Shown here in pieces: positions 1-12,380 of a stretch of DNA of 64,000 bases. Below the pieces are notes generated by a model. That model had not been told where the DNA came from. It ran no database searches and saw only the letters and a list, made by a program, of their open reading frames with translations. How positions within the stretch are numbered: the stretch's first letter is position 1; each line of letters starts with the position of its first letter. The DNA comes from Zingiber officinale (taxonomy: Eukaryota; Streptophyta; Magnoliopsida; Zingiberales; Zingiberaceae): NCBI RefSeq assembly GCF_018446385.1, contig NC_055992.1, positions 102,938,947-103,002,946 on the forward strand, written 5' to 3'. The translations under genes were made by a program, and so were the position numbers.

Positions 1-1376
1 CACTGAATTTTATAATTCATGTGGGATATGATCCACATCATACTAACCCTTGAGTTAGGTTTGGCTAATACGCCCAAGATTTAGTATGATCGGTAGGTAA
101 CGATTTACCAATTACATCTCTATGCAACTCTTGTTTATAGGATCATTATCCGCAGTTATATTAAAACTTGAGTTAGCTTTGGCTAATACGCCCAAGAATT
201 AATATAAATGTGATTTATGTCCTATCTTTCCAACCATTGGAAGAATGTCTATAGTTGTACTCGATCCAACCGAGTTAACTAGGAATACTCAATCTAATTG
301 AGTTTGTACTCGTCCATGCGTTGATAAGCGGGACCAAGATTGTCCCTCCGTACCCTACCAAGATAATATGTGTTGCTCTGCTTTGACAGATTCAACAACA
401 CATGTGATCGAGGTAGTGATAGGTATCACGGCACGGTAGGCATTAGAGTTGATGCGATTGAGATCTAATCTAATCAAGAAGGTGCATCTTGTACACGATT
501 TAGATCTAATCTAATTGTTAGACACTAATTAATTACTAATCATGCATCACATACACACAAGCAATTAATTAAATTTATTTGTGATTAGTCATGGCCCTAC
601 TACGATCTTCTCAAGCCAATGAGAAGATCGGATGGTCAACCTAAGGTCAACAGCTTCTTAAGCTCCTCCCTTTGACCACCTTGTGTTGCTTGCGCCCTCC
701 TCGTAACTCCGTCTCGAGTGGACCTTCCACCGCTCCAATTTTGTACATTAAAATTTTGAAACTCGAGTTATATTCGAGTCTAAACTAATTTACAACAAGA
801 ATAAATGGAGAAAAGGCACGACGCGCAGGTCCCGTATCAAATATACAGCACACACAACACAAATGACGGCGCGTAGGCCGTAATATGAATTACAACACAT
901 TTCCAATCAGATTCGGTTGTTTTGGGCCATGACCATCACAAATTATACATAATTCTAAATTATGTAATTTCCATAATTTTTTGTAATTTTAATACCAATT
1001 TTTACAATTTTTACGAGTAAAAATTCCCGGCGGTCCCGTTTAGCGGTTTTCGGGCGCAATCACGGAATGAATCCCCTTGCGGGGCCAGGGGCAGTGCCCC
1101 TACCCGCGATCTAACCATCGCGAGTGTCCCTAAGCGATCCTACAGTGTCTTAGCCCGCTGTCCCAAAAAGTTTTGGGGCGAAACCTTGCCGTTTCGAAAA
1201 AAACTTCTCGGTAGTCGAAGCCTACAAGTGTTGAAACACTTGTGCTTCGCTTCTACGAGAAAAATACCCATAAAAACTCTAAAAATCATAAAAATACAGA
1301 ATGTTACAGAATCTATATTTTTCATAAAAATGCAAACTAAACTCGTACAAATCTTCGCACGTGGCTCTGATACCAC
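1..1376 (-). mobile_element. 5' leader of a minus-strand Ty1/copia element (Angela-like), cut by the window edge
   Basis: This stretch lies just inside the LTR at 1377-3203 and follows a primer binding site, so it is the untranslated leader of an element running leftwards out of the window. I see no gag or pol reading frame. A block of about 46 bp occurs twice, near 46-91 and 164-209, both copies containing TTTGGCTAATACGCCCAAGA. Short frames on both strands around 1140-1461 have no recognisable domain and are not called. The Angela assignment is an inference from the long LTR and the initiator-Met primer site. Confidence 0.6.
1363..1375 (-). other. Primer binding site, initiator-tRNA-Met type
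   Basis: Read on the minus strand the bases are TGGTATCAGAGCC, the standard plant copia primer binding site complementary to the 3' end of tRNA-iMet. It sits one base from the LTR edge at 1377, which fixes both the LTR boundary and the minus orientation. Confidence 0.9.
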
Positions 1377-3203
1377 TGTTGGGTTTTTCGGGCCGCGAAA
1401 ACCGCTTTTTCGCGTTGCGAAAACCTCGAAACCCCCGCCACCAGATTCGTGCGAAGAATAAAATGTTGAAAAACCTATGAGTACGAGTTTACAAACTCTA
1501 GATCTACATTAGAGTACGAGTTTTACCCTTGATGCGTGCCTTTCGCGAATCCCGCTCGTCCAAGGTGCCGTATCTCAAGATTGTCAAAGTAGACAACCCT
1601 CTAGAAGTATCCACACGAACAACTCGATGGAGGGAGAACCATAGAGTGTGCTAGCACTCCAAGAAGGTCTCGGCAAGATGAGGAGAGGGGGAGCAAGAAG
1701 AGAGAGCAAGGAAGAAGATGGAATCAAAAATGCCTTGAATGAAAATGAATCTAATTCATTCCCCTTAGTGGCCGGCCACACATGTGTAACTCCTCTCATT
1801 TAATATGGCCGGCCACATTAAAGCAAAGGGAATTTGTAACCTCTATTAGGTGGCACACACATGTGCTAACTATGATGATGTGGCACATCATCATTGGCCA
1901 CTTCATGTCATGTCACAAATGATGTGGCATAAAGTCAAGTCAAACTTGACTCTTCCTCTTCCTCTTAAGTCAAGTCAAATTTGACTTAATCTCTCTCATG
2001 GTTGATTTAATCCAACCATTTAATTCAAGTCAATTTAATATAATGAATCTAATTCATTTAATTAAATTGATTCAATGAGTTATAATCTAAATTAGACTCA
2101 TTGAACACATGAATCAACTTGAGTCCAACTCAATTAGCCCAATTAGGATTATTCTTAATCCAATTTGATTCATCACATGAATCTTATCCTCTTGGTTCAT
2201 CATATGAACCTAATCTCCATCTAATTGTCCTTAGTGTGTGACCCTATAGGTTCTTGTAACGTTGGCAATGCCCCTAAACTTAGAAGCATAAGTAATGAGC
2301 GGTATCTAACAACACGTTATTACTACCCAAGTTACAAGAATGTTGAGATCCAACATCACCTTGTGACTACTAATTGTGACTCCTCACAATATATGACAAG
2401 TGTCCTTCTATCCTAGACATCTAGATTGATCAATGTGAGGCATAGACCGTGTCATCCTCTGACTAATCTAAATCTTGAACTCCAAGTAGACTCACTAAAT
2501 CAAATGAGCTCAATATCTCATATTGACTCATTTGGGAATGGTCATGCACTTCGTGGTCTCACTCTATCAAGAATATCGATGTCACTCCCGTCATATAGGA
2601 GGGATAGATCTCATCTACATCATTCACATCCCTCCACATAATTTGTTACATACCCAATAATCGCCTTTATAGTTCACTCAGTTACGGGTGACGTTTGACG
2701 AAACCAAAGTACATAACTCCTTATGTAGGGAACCATGGTGACTTCAGGTCTAAGGACTAGTAGTCATACTAATAGCCACATCAGAAAGTATATGACACTC
2801 ATATAACGATCCATGATACTTTCTCATGGCGGGTCATTCAGTATACATTCTCCAATGCATACTCATGTGTCAACTTGATATCTCTATATCCATGACTTGT
2901 GAGATCAAGTCATCGAGTTGACCTACATGCTAGTCTTACTGCATTAACATTGTCCCTGAATGTTAATACTCGACTAGAAATGATTAAGAGTAGTGTTCCC
3001 TATATCATCTCACCATCAGTTCAACTAACCGATTGATATAGGTAAGAATCTTCTACTCAAGGACGCTATTATACTTAGTTTATTTGGCACCAATACAAGT
3101 AAGTATAATAACCAAAAACAAATACCTTTATTTATATAAGAATATGATACAACAAGTCCATAATACAATAATCAAATGATTGACTCTAGGGCTCTAACTA
3201 ACA
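1377..3203 (-). mobile_element. 5' LTR (1.83 kb) of the minus-strand copia element
   Basis: On the + strand the block starts TGTTGG next to the primer binding site and ends CTAACA, giving inverted TG...CA ends. The length of 1827 bp fits Angela-type LTRs. The part rich in TTGACTCAAGTC-like words and GGCCGGCCAC near 1740-1820 looks like transcription-start and leader sequence. The right flank begins ttgca; the partner TSD would lie outside the window. Its overall look resembles the solo LTR at 54423-56862. No gene is visible in it. Confidence 0.75.
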
Positions 3204-4929
3204 TTGCATACATAATTAGCTAAACTATACATCATGTGATTTACAGGATGTTGATTTGAAACAAGCATCTCGACGTGAGATTATTTAGCACGATCGACAT
3301 ATAAAGGCGGGTACTTCTTGCTTTATCTCTTTAGTACATTGATCTTAGTGCATGAGCTATATTTTCGGATAGTTTATGTATTTATCTTGACTCCACTCGT
3401 ATTTTTCCTGTGCTTGATACTTATCCACTCAATCTTTGAGAAACTCGTTTCTATATCTATACAGTCTCTCATTGATATCTATGATATTTAGCAAATACCG
3501 AGTACCAGATACCAGATACTAGATAGTAGATATTGAATATATGGATACTCGATATCATGTTTACTTGTTTTGAATGTTGTATGTTTACATATCTTATTGA
3601 GCATGCTGCTTCATGTAGCATACCTGTTTTCTGTTTATATATATATGACGACTGCTGCATTTTACGCATCATATCATTGCATGCATGTCGGCGACCATGT
3701 CTCCCTTATGGTTGAGAGGGTCGTTACCCAGGGTTGTATACTCGGTCACTCATGGGTAGTGGTAGCTGGAGCGTGTCGCTTGTCCTGTCGTGCTCTCACT
3801 CGCTTACTCATGGGTAGTGATAGTTGGAGTTGTGAGCAGTAGGGACCCCCCCGTCGCAGACGTAACTAGTTAGCTACTATGTAACTATCACCTCGGCCAC
3901 TCGAGAGTAGTGGTAGATGGAGTGGTGTATAGCTTGTCACTGACCCGACCTCTCGACCATACAGGGGTCATGGTGTAGAGGGGTGGGCGGGAGTGACCAT
4001 CCATGCATCGATATTATATTATTTATGTTGTTGTTGCTTACTTATGCTGTTATTGCTTATTTATGCTGTTGTTGCTTACTTATACTACTATTGCTTACTT
4101 ATGTTGTTATTGTTTATTTATGCTGTTGTTGTTTACTTATGCTACTATTGCTTAATTTGCTGTTGTTGCTTACTTATGCTAATGCGCTCACATAGGTTGA
4201 GATATATACTTGAGGTATAGGTTTAGACATTGGTTTGCTTATTGGTAATATGTATATACCTCACATGTTACCCATGTAGTTATGAGCAGTACTGTAGCAG
4301 GTCTTTGCTACACCTGACCTTCTATTACTAGCTTAGGATATGGTTTCAGGTATGGACACTTATTATGATATCACTGTTGTATCTGCTATTTTCCCTACAA
4401 GACTGTATACCTTGTATCTCTAGTTCTTTATTATGTTCATGCACTATCTGTCTATTACCCGCTGAGTCTTAGTACTCACCACCCCATAAACTGGTTTATT
4501 TTGCTAGGTAGCAGGTAAAAGATTTATGGAGTTGCTTGGAGGTCCTATTCGCCAACCCCACGTCACATTTGAGGATGATCTTCTGGTTTCGGTTTCTTAC
4601 ACTATTTTGTTTTGGATTTGTGATCTTGGCATTGTAATAGTTTGATGTGGACTTGGAGTTTTGTCTTGTGACATCTTGTATTTGGTTTGGTGATGTTGTG
4701 TCAAGTCGAGGCGGCTCGTAGTTAGTTGTTTTGTTCATTTCATGTTCGTTATTTTGTGATTTTCGCTGTGTTGGTTTTTAGTATAGCCGAGTGGGTTGTT
4801 TAATGTATATATATAACTGTGTGGTTGTGTTTTATTTTGTTCCAGCCGTTTGGGCTGAATATATAACTGTGTGGTTGTGTATATATTTCAGCCGTATGTA
4901 GCTGATGTATTTTATATGTATGTATATTT
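3204..4929. mobile_element. Decayed LTR-like fragment, possibly Ty3/gypsy (Tekay/Del type)
   Basis: No coding gene is visible. The words CGCTGAGTCTTAGTACTCAC and the T-rich 3' half near 4450-4920 remind me of Del/Tekay LTRs, but no pair of ends or TSD was found. The fragment stops abruptly at about 4929, where the antisense ORF region of the Tat element begins. Cysteine- and leucine-rich frames at 3983-4220 are translations of the 19-bp tandem repeat inside it. Confidence 0.35.
4036..4187. repeat. 19-bp tandem repeat, about 8 copies
   Basis: Units follow the pattern GCTTACTTATGCTGTTATT with a few changes per copy, such as gcttatttatgctgttgtt and gcttacttatactactatt. Because 19 is not a multiple of 3, the open frames across it are accidental. 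Confidence 0.8.
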
Positions 4930-4939
4930 CATATTGTCA

Positions 4940-6083
4940 CCGGTACAGGGGAGTTGTTGCTGGATTTTTGTCTAGCAGGGACTCCTCTGGGGGCGTGATA
5001 GCCCCAATCTTTGTCGGCGGTCCAAGTGTCCCGTATCCAACCGGTGCCCATGCCCCAGGCTGCAGGCAGAGCCACCTCAGAACCTTTTAGTCTGAGCGGC
5101 CAGAGGCAAATAACAACAATTATCCATTTGTTGATCGACGAGTGGTGCAGTCCGGACGATATTGCATCCCGAACCCCCAAACACCGGACACGGATCCAAG
5201 GGTTGCTCACACAAATATGAGTCGATGCCCGGGTCAGTGTGGCGATCATTTCTCCAGGAGAGCTCGCGAATAGCCACACCCAGATATCCATTGGGGTATG
5301 TACGCTGTTTTTATACTTACTGGTTTGTATTCGCTCAGCTCTTACAATTTCTTTGTTGATGTAGTACTGGGTTGAGATCCTAGCCATATGCCAGAGGCTC
5401 GTATTTTTAGAGCACATAGCCCAGCAACTACACGCTCTGAGCGGCCAATCAACGGCTTCTGAGGCGCGCTTGGAGCAGCTGACTACCGAGGCCACTCAAT
5501 TGAAGGCCGATCAACAAAAGATCGTCAAGCTGCTAGAGGCGGAGAGGGGTAAGAGCATCGAGCAGGCTTCACAACTGGCAAGGCTCAATAAGAAAGCCAG
5601 CTCCTTCGAGGTGAAGATCCTTTCAGCCAATACCAGGAAGCTCCAAGCCATCGAAGACCTAAAGATCAAGAACAAGGAGGCTCAGATCCTGGCTCAAAAT
5701 TTGAAGGAGGTGATTGCAGGTTTGGCTACCGAACGGCAGAGTCGATCGGCTGAATAAGCACCGGCGCGGAATAGCTCGTCAATAAGGATGCCGAGCTTGC
5801 CACTTTGAAGGCAGAGTTGGAGGCTTCTCGAATGGCCTTGAAGGAGTATTAGGGCGGAGAGTCCGGCTGATTCAAGACCCTGAAGCGGGATTACCTCCGC
5901 TCGGACCCTTTCAACGATCGGCTCACCGACCAGGCGCTCCGCCTCTTCAACCTCGCCATTGATGGGGCTCTCAACCAGCTAAAGGGAAACAACTATATTC
6001 CATCCACATTGACCAACAAGGTCATCAGTCGAGATAAGCTAACCGAGTCACTACCCGATGATATGCTGGATTATCTAGAGTGA
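4940..6083 (+). pseudogene. Antisense additional ORF (aORF) of the Tat element, coiled-coil C-terminus, broken
   Basis: This frame runs opposite to gag-pol, between the integrase and the missing 3' LTR. The best part is 5363-5755: about 130 codons rich in Lys, Glu, Gln and Leu with heptad-like spacing, predicting a coiled coil. It is followed, after several stops, by a conserved-looking tail at about 5878-6081 (KRDYLRSDPFNDRL, then LPDDMLDYLE). An upstream block at 4940-5283 may be an earlier exon, with a donor near gtatgt at about 5287 and an acceptor ending in GATGTAG at about 5362. Tat elements are known to carry such ORFs, often antisense; their function is unknown. Stops after codon 95 of the coiled-coil block show it is inactive. 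Confidence 0.55.
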
Positions 6084-6493
6084 ACCCGCCCCTTGCGAAG
6101 CTAGCCTCATTTTGTATTGCCCCTCACCAACTTGTAAAAATTTTATAAGTCTTAATGCATGATCGCTCGTTCGACGTATCCTTGTTTATTTGATTTTACA
6201 TTTTATCATGCATCGTCATTCGACGTTTCTTTATTTTGTTGGTTGTCGCGCTTACTCATGCATCATCACTCTACTCGAGTAGGACTACGAACCACTTACG
6301 TTTCGCGAGAATGTAACCAGTCGCTATGATGTCCGAGAAATCTCTCCAAAGCTGCCGAGCAACCTTATTTTAGTGAAAACTGCTTCTTGGAGCAGCACGT
6401 TTCCTGGTCAGCCTTATTCTTGGCTTATATATTCATTGATCCTCTTCATTTGTCATAGACTTTATTTTTATACTGACCGATCAGCCGTTATTT

Positions 6494-7081
6494 GTTGTAG
6501 ACTCGGGTTTATAACAGCCACTCGGCTATTGGCGAAGGATTGGGTTTATGGTCGCCGCTCAACTATTGACGAAGGTATGAGTTTAAGGGCGTCATTCAAC
6601 CATTGACGAAGACATGGGTTAAGGTCGTCGCTCGATCGTTGATGAAGACATGGGTTTAAGGTCGCCGCTCAACTGTTGACAAAGACATGGGTTTAAGGTC
6701 GCCACTCGACCACTGACGAAGACATGAGTTTAAGGTCACCACTCTACCGCTGACGAAGACATGGGTTTAAGGTCGTCGCTCTACCATTGGTGTAAACTAG
6801 TGTTTAATGTCGCCGCTCAACGATTGGCGTAGACCAGGGTTTAATATTGCCACTCAACGGTTGGTGAAGATCAGGGTTTAACGTCACCACTCGACGGTTG
6901 GCAAAGACCAGGTTTTAACGTCACTACTCGACAGTTGGCAAAGACCAGGGTTTAACGTCGTCGCTCGATGGTTGGCGAAGACCAAGGTTTAACGTCGTCA
7001 CTTGACAATTGATGAAGACTAGAGTTTAATGTCGTCGCTTGACTGTTGGTGAAGACCGAGGTTTAACGTCATCGATCGACA
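6494..7081. repeat. 37-bp tandem array, about 15 units, in the 3' UTR of the Tat element
   Basis: From 6531 the units can be counted as exact 37-mers, for example 6531-6567 and 6568-6604. Each has a GGTTTAA core followed by GTCGYCRCTCRAC. Units in the left half carry gaagacATGGG and units in the right half carry gaagaccAGGG, so the array has two subfamilies. Copies differ by several bases each. It lies just downstream of the integrase end in element orientation. Confidence 0.9.
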
Positions 7082-7276
7082 CAAGAGTCTTGGATACTTG
7101 TGTATCTTATTCAGCGTTCACCTACGTTTACAGGGCATACTCTATTACAATATTATTTATATTTAACTACGCACCTCTCAACCGGCCCTATAGGGTTGGA
7201 GATGGTTCGTACTCCAAGGTCGATCAAGCTTTCTTCCTTCCTCGTCCTACAAGTAGTAGACTCTCAAGCTGAGCTT

Positions 7277-8230
7277 CTACACGACCTTATAAGATCCCAC
7301 CCATGAGGCTTCGAGCTTGGTGACTTCGCCGGCCGACTTTAATCTTTTCCACACCAGATCGCCAATCTGGAAGGACCTCCGGATTACCCTCCAGTTGTAG
7401 TTTTGTTTCATTCGCTGCCAGTACACTGTGAGCCGGGCAGCGACCTTATCTCGAGATTCATCCACCAAATCAAGCTCCATGAGTCTCCGCTCAGCGTTCC
7501 CCTCGTCGTAGAGTTGCACCCGGTCGAATTCTACTCCGACCTCGACAGGGACTCTCGCCTCGTTATCGTACACCAGTTGGAATAGTGTAACGTCGGTCGC
7601 CTCTTTTGGTGTCGTGTGAAGAGCGCACAGGACACTGGGGAGTTCATCGACCCAGCTGCCTCCTACGTGGTCGAGTCGAGTCCATAAGCCTCTGACGATA
7701 TCCTGGTTGGTAACTTTCGTCTGGCCATTGCTCTGGGGATAGGCTGCTGAGGTGAAGGCTTGCTGAAATCATAGCCTTCACACTACTCCCTGAGCCTCCG
7801 TCCGACGAACTATCTCCCATTGTCTGAGACGAGCCGACAAGGGATGTCGAACCGGCACAAGATGTTCTGCCATATGAACTTGATGATCATCTATTCAGTT
7901 ATCTTTGCTAGCGGTTCAACCTCTACACATTTTGAAAAATAATCCACCATGACAAGCAGGAATCTTCACTGACCGGTCGCCATTAGAAATAGTCCAACTA
8001 TGTCCATGCCTCATTGGTCGAACAGACAATACACCATGGATGTCTTCATCTCCTAAGTCGGTCGATGCAGGATATTGTGATATTTTTTGCATGACAGATA
8101 GGTGGCTACTGTTAGAGCAGCATCATCTTAAAGCGTGGGCCAGAAATATTCGGCAAGGAGGATCTTTCAGACCAGCGATCAACCCCCAAATGACTTCCGT
8201 ATGAGCTTTAGTGCACTTCCTGAAGGATGT
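7277..8230 (-). pseudogene. Gypsy integrase, broken
   Basis: Minus-strand translation gives the end of the integrase catalytic core, including YPQSNGQTKVTN and a following WVDELPSVL segment. An uninterrupted C-terminal part at 7277-7573 then contains VPVEVGVEFDRVQLYDE, WQRMKQNYN and FQIGDLVWKR, the usual GPY-like region of plant gypsy integrases. Upstream parts between 7700 and 8230 are recognisable but have several stops (for example after TEAQGVV) and shifts. This is a dead remnant. Confidence 0.75.
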
Positions 8231-8499
8231 ATTCCTCATCATCCGGTCTAACACACTTGAGTAGGGGCCTGGAGAAGACTCTTTTATACAGCTGGTTCCC
8301 GATCAGGGTGAACATCCGACCCTCTTTTTTAGTAAGCGAGCTTGCTCCTGATCAGCAGGTGTGATGCCCGATAGGAGGAACTCTATTAAAACTGTCCTCC
8401 AGTCACTCAGGAAAGTTATTCCTTCCATCCTATTGATGTGCGCCACCAGTGAGACTTGCTCGATCGGTTGCTCTATCACGACCAGTGACAATGAACTAG

Positions 8500-8960
8500 C
8501 TAATTTAGCCAATTCATCCGTAGCCTAATTTTCTGACCAGGGGATCTTCTGAATCACCACTTCTTGAAAACTGACTTTCAACTTCTCAAAAGCTTATATA
8601 TACAACCTGAGTCGAGAGCTACTTATCTCAAATGTTTTTAATAGTTGCTAACCAGCCAACTGAGAATTTGAGTGGATGAGGACTCTTGTAGCTCTGACAT
8701 GCCAAGCTGCCTATAAGACGACTATCAAGGCTTCATATTTAGCTTCATTATTCGTCACCCGATAATCCAACCGAATGGATAGCTGCATCCTATCCTCCCG
8801 CGATGAAATTAGAAGAATATCGATCCCGCTGCCTTACCGAGTGGATAAGCCATCCACATATATCTTCCACATTACATCTAGCTCAGCATGATGAACCTTG
8901 GTAATGAAATTAGCTAAGGCCTGGGCCTTGATCGCCGTTTGGGGTTGATACTGGATGTCG
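8500..8960 (-). pseudogene. Gypsy RNase H region, broken
   Basis: On the minus strand the translation includes IRLDYRVTNNEAKYEALIV and then VLIHSNSQLAGQ, matching the TNNEAEYEAL and SDSQL blocks of plant gypsy RNase H. A segment ending ATDELAKLASSLS follows. Stops interrupt it near 8880 and 8715. It lies between the reverse transcriptase and the integrase, as expected for Ty3/gypsy. Confidence 0.65.
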
Positions 8961-9357
8961 AATTCACTTAGCTTAGTTGTTCATTTGATTAGCCGTCTGG
9001 ACGCTTCTAGGTTAAGAAGGACCCTTCCCAAGGCACTGTTGGTCATCATGATGATGGGATGCGAAAGAAAGTAAGGGTGGAGTCTCCGAACGACGAGCAC
9101 TAGTGCATAAGCCAACTTTTAAAGACAGGTGTAGTGGGACTCTGCATCTTTTAATATATGGCTTAGAAAATACACAGGTTGTTGCTCATGGTCATTCTGT
9201 CTTACCAATGTCGAGCCAACCGCATACTCGATGGACGACAAGTAGATCCAGAGTAGTTCGCCAGCGCTCGGCTTGGCCAATACAGGCAAAGAGTTAAGGT
9301 ACTCCTTGAGCTCCTCCAGCGCCTTGTCGCACTCCGTGCCCCATTAAATTTTATCGC

Positions 9358-10110
9358 TCAGCGCAACACCTTGAAGAACGAATGACTCTGATCGGATAAC
9401 TTGGAGATGAACCTTGACAGCACAGTGATCCGCCCAATCAGCCATTGGGCCTCCTTCAAGTTGCAGGGCGAGGGCGTGTCCTGTAGCGCCTTCACCTTGC
9501 TTGGATTCACCTCGATGCCTCGTTCGGTGATGATGTATCCGAGGAAGCGGCCACTCCTTGCACCAAATAGACACTTGTTTAAGTTTAGCTTTATTCCATA
9601 GACCCTCAAGGTTCGGCAAGTTTCCGTAACGTTTACACAAAGATCAACAGCTCGGATGGATTTTATTAATATGTCATCGACATATACCTACATGTTGTGG
9701 TCGATCTATCATCAAAACACCTTGTTCATTAGCCTCTGGTAGGTGGCGCCGACATTCTTCAATCCGAACGACATGACATTGTAATAATAGATTCTGTCAG
9801 TCATTATGAAACTGACCTTCTCTTGATCCTCTCGGACTAGCGGCAACTGATGGTATCCGTGGTACGCGTTGAGTATGCAGATTAACTCGCATCCCGCCGT
9901 AGAGTCCACCATCTGATCTATGTGGAGCAGCGAATAGAAATCCTTTGGGCACGCCTTATTCAAATTGCGGAAGTCGATGCAAACCCGCCACTTGTTACTC
10001 GGCTTAGAGACCAGCACGACATTTACGAGCCAGCTCGAGAATTGAACTTCCCAGATGTGACCGACCTCCAACAATTTTTCTATCTCTGCCCGAATGATCT
10101 AATTTTGCTC
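9358..10110 (-). pseudogene. Gypsy reverse transcriptase, broken
   Basis: The frame at 9712-10074 carries WRVCIDFRNLNKACPKD, HIDQMVDSTAGCEL and MSFGLKNVGATYQRLMNKVF, the classic plant Tat/Athila reverse transcriptase blocks. The catalytic YVDD is still readable at about 9672-9690, in another frame after a disruption, followed by the thumb region at 9358-9609 (CLFGARSGRFLGYII). At least one frameshift and one stop separate the parts. Known role of the family: cDNA synthesis in cytoplasmic particles. This copy cannot make a full protein. Confidence 0.85.
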
Positions 10111-10394
10111 AGCGCTGAAGTCCCTCTTCTTCTACTTCATAGGCCGAGCGTCCGGTCGGACATGAAGCTTATGCTGAGTCACGCTCGACGAGATGCTCGA
10201 GAGCTCATGCGTCGACCAATCAAACATGTCATGGTTTCGCCTAAGGCAAGCGACTAACTATGCCTTCTTCTTGCTTTCCAGGTCAGCGGAAATAAACGTA
10301 GTTGCCTCCGACTGACTGGGGCCTCCTCCTTTTCTTCATATACCAGCGAAGGAGGTTCCTCCCTGATAGCATTCACCTCCAAGCGGGGATTCTT

Positions 10395-10800
10395 CTAAGT
10401 GGCCCTCACTTCGAACTTGACCATCTTGACGTAGCATCGCCGAGCGGCCAGCTGGTCGCCTTTGACTTCGCCCACCTCGTTGTCTACCGAAAACTTAATC
10501 TTCTGGCAAAAGGTGGACACTACCGCTCGAAACTTGTTAAGGGTCGATCGACCCACTATGATGTTATAGGCGGACAACGTGTCCACCATAATGAAGTTCG
10601 TCGTCCTCATCCTCTTCAGCGGCTCCTCTCTGAGCGAAATGGCCAGTCATGCCTGGCCAATCGACAACACTTCGTTGCCTGTGAAGTCGTAGAATGGGGT
10701 TGTCATTGGCTACAACTCGCTCCTATCGATTTGCAACTGGTCGAATGTCTTCTTAAATATAATATTCATCGAGCTCCCTATGTCAACAAAGGTCTGGTGA
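10395..10800 (-). pseudogene. Gypsy protease and protease-RT linker, partial
   Basis: Minus-strand translation shows a protease active-site remnant VDIGSSMNI (usual form DxGSS). It is followed by MVDTLSAYNIIVGRSTLNKF and AVVSTFCQKIKF, the linker typical of plant Tat elements. The part at 10395-10610 is open; the upstream part has at least one stop. The Asp-Thr-Gly triad has become Asp-Ile-Gly, an additional sign of decay. Confidence 0.65.
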
Positions 10801-11392
10801 ATAGTATAATTAGCGATTACCATTCAGATGATCAGGGCATTGTCGTGAGAGATCTCCAATCCCTCTAAGTCTTAGGCGCCAAAGCTTATTTCAAGTCCTT
10901 CGGCCTTCTCCTTGCTACATCCAACAGCATGGATCTCCAATCGCCGAGCGTATGATTTCCTCGCTCGGATGGAATCATCGCCGGTTGGACCACCGGTGAT
11001 CATTCCAATTTCTCCCTGAGCGGTGTTGCTCCTATTCTCCTCCTCTTGAGCCGAGGCTCTATTCTACTATGCGGGAGTTGAGGCAGGAGCTCGGGTGGGG
11101 CTCGTGTTGTTCCTCAGTTGGGACTAGCGATGTCAACGCTCAGACGCCCCTCTCTCTTCCTCCCTTTGGCCAGTTGACCGACGTTTATGATATCAATCAG
11201 GTGATAGTGACCGACGACGATATCCTCGTGGAGCCAATCAGCTTGCAATCGGCGTTAGATCATAATAACAGCGCGTGTTGTGTGTCGTCGACTGATGGAA
11301 GGAGTAGAATACTGGCGTCCATGTCTTGCCTTTTGCTGCCTTTGGGCGACCGACCCTACATGCTGCACGGCATGTGTCCTCGACTCCTGTTG

Positions 11393-12380
11393 TTATTGGA
11401 CTCCTCCCGATCGGGGCCCCTTTGGTGGTTGATGCCTACTCGATGGTCGCCACTCGGGCGATGCTATGGGCTCGGCAGGCACCTCGTTTCTTCTGTCCAT
11501 TTGGGCTTCTTCCACGTTTATATATTCTATGACCCTCCTGAGCAGATGGTCAAAGTCCCTCAGTGGCTTCCGGATGAGTGATCGAAAGAACTCCCCTTCG
11601 GTGAGGCCCTGGGTGAAGACGTTCACCAACACTTCTGCGGAGATCGAGGGAATGTCCATGGTTACCTGGTTGAAGCACTAGATGTAGGTCCTCAGTGTCT
11701 CCCTGGGCCCTTACTTCAAGGAGAACAGATTAACGCTGGTCATCTGGTGGTGGCGACTGTTGACGAAGTGGTGTAGAAACGCCGCTCAGAAGTCCTTAAA
11801 GTTGCGGATTGATCCGTTCAACAATTTCTTGAACCACCATTGTGCAGATCTAGATAGGGTGGTGAGGAAGACCCGACACTTCACCTCATCAGTGTACTGA
11901 TGAAGTGTGGACGCGTTGTCAAACTTGGCCAAGTGGTTGTCTGAATCAGTAGTTCCGTTGTATTCTCCGATCCCCAACGGGGTGTAGTGCCTCGGGCGAA
12001 TCATCTTCCCTTGGTGTCTTTCTTTTTCGCGCATCCCGAACAGGTGCGTCATCCGAGGAAGACCCCCGGTCCTTGTCCGCTCGGCCCCATTCCTCAAATG
12101 GAGTTCGGAACAATGCTCGATGAAAAGGGATCGGCGCATTGGGTACCTCCTCATATGTGTCGGTCGACTTCTTGTTTTGTCCCCGAACGGATACGTGATC
12201 CGCTCGGTCTCCATATCCTGCTTGATGCTCTGCCGCTGATGCCACTATCTCATGCGTTTGGGGTTCGGCCATCGCTTGTTGCTGTTGCTGCTCCACTATC
12301 CTTGTCGCTCGGGCTTGTATAAGCATATCGAGCTCCTCCTTTGTCAGCGTCACCATGGTGAGTCGTTCATCATCTTCCAT
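11393..12380 (-). pseudogene. Gypsy gag, broken
   Basis: The likely start is MEDDERLTMVTL at 12380. It is followed by a Gln-rich stretch, a charged linker and the Retrotrans_gag fold: LGIGEYNGTTDSDNHLAKFD, then VFLTTLSRSAQWWFKKL and, at 11393-11659, FTQGLTEGEFFRSLIRKP. These blocks sit in different frames, so there are at least two frameshifts. The protein would form the virus-like particle of the element. Confidence 0.75.

Noticed and set aside
1140-1461. Overlapping small frames on both strands
   Set aside because: They lie in copia leader and LTR sequence at the primer binding site; no domain.
3983-4220. Cys/Leu-rich small proteins
   Set aside because: They are translations of a 19-bp tandem repeat in two frames and have no start context or homology pattern.
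6494-7081. CRISPR-like array of short repeats
   Set aside because: The units are contiguous 37-mers without unique spacers, copies diverge, and the host is a plant; it is a 3' UTR tandem array of a Tat element.
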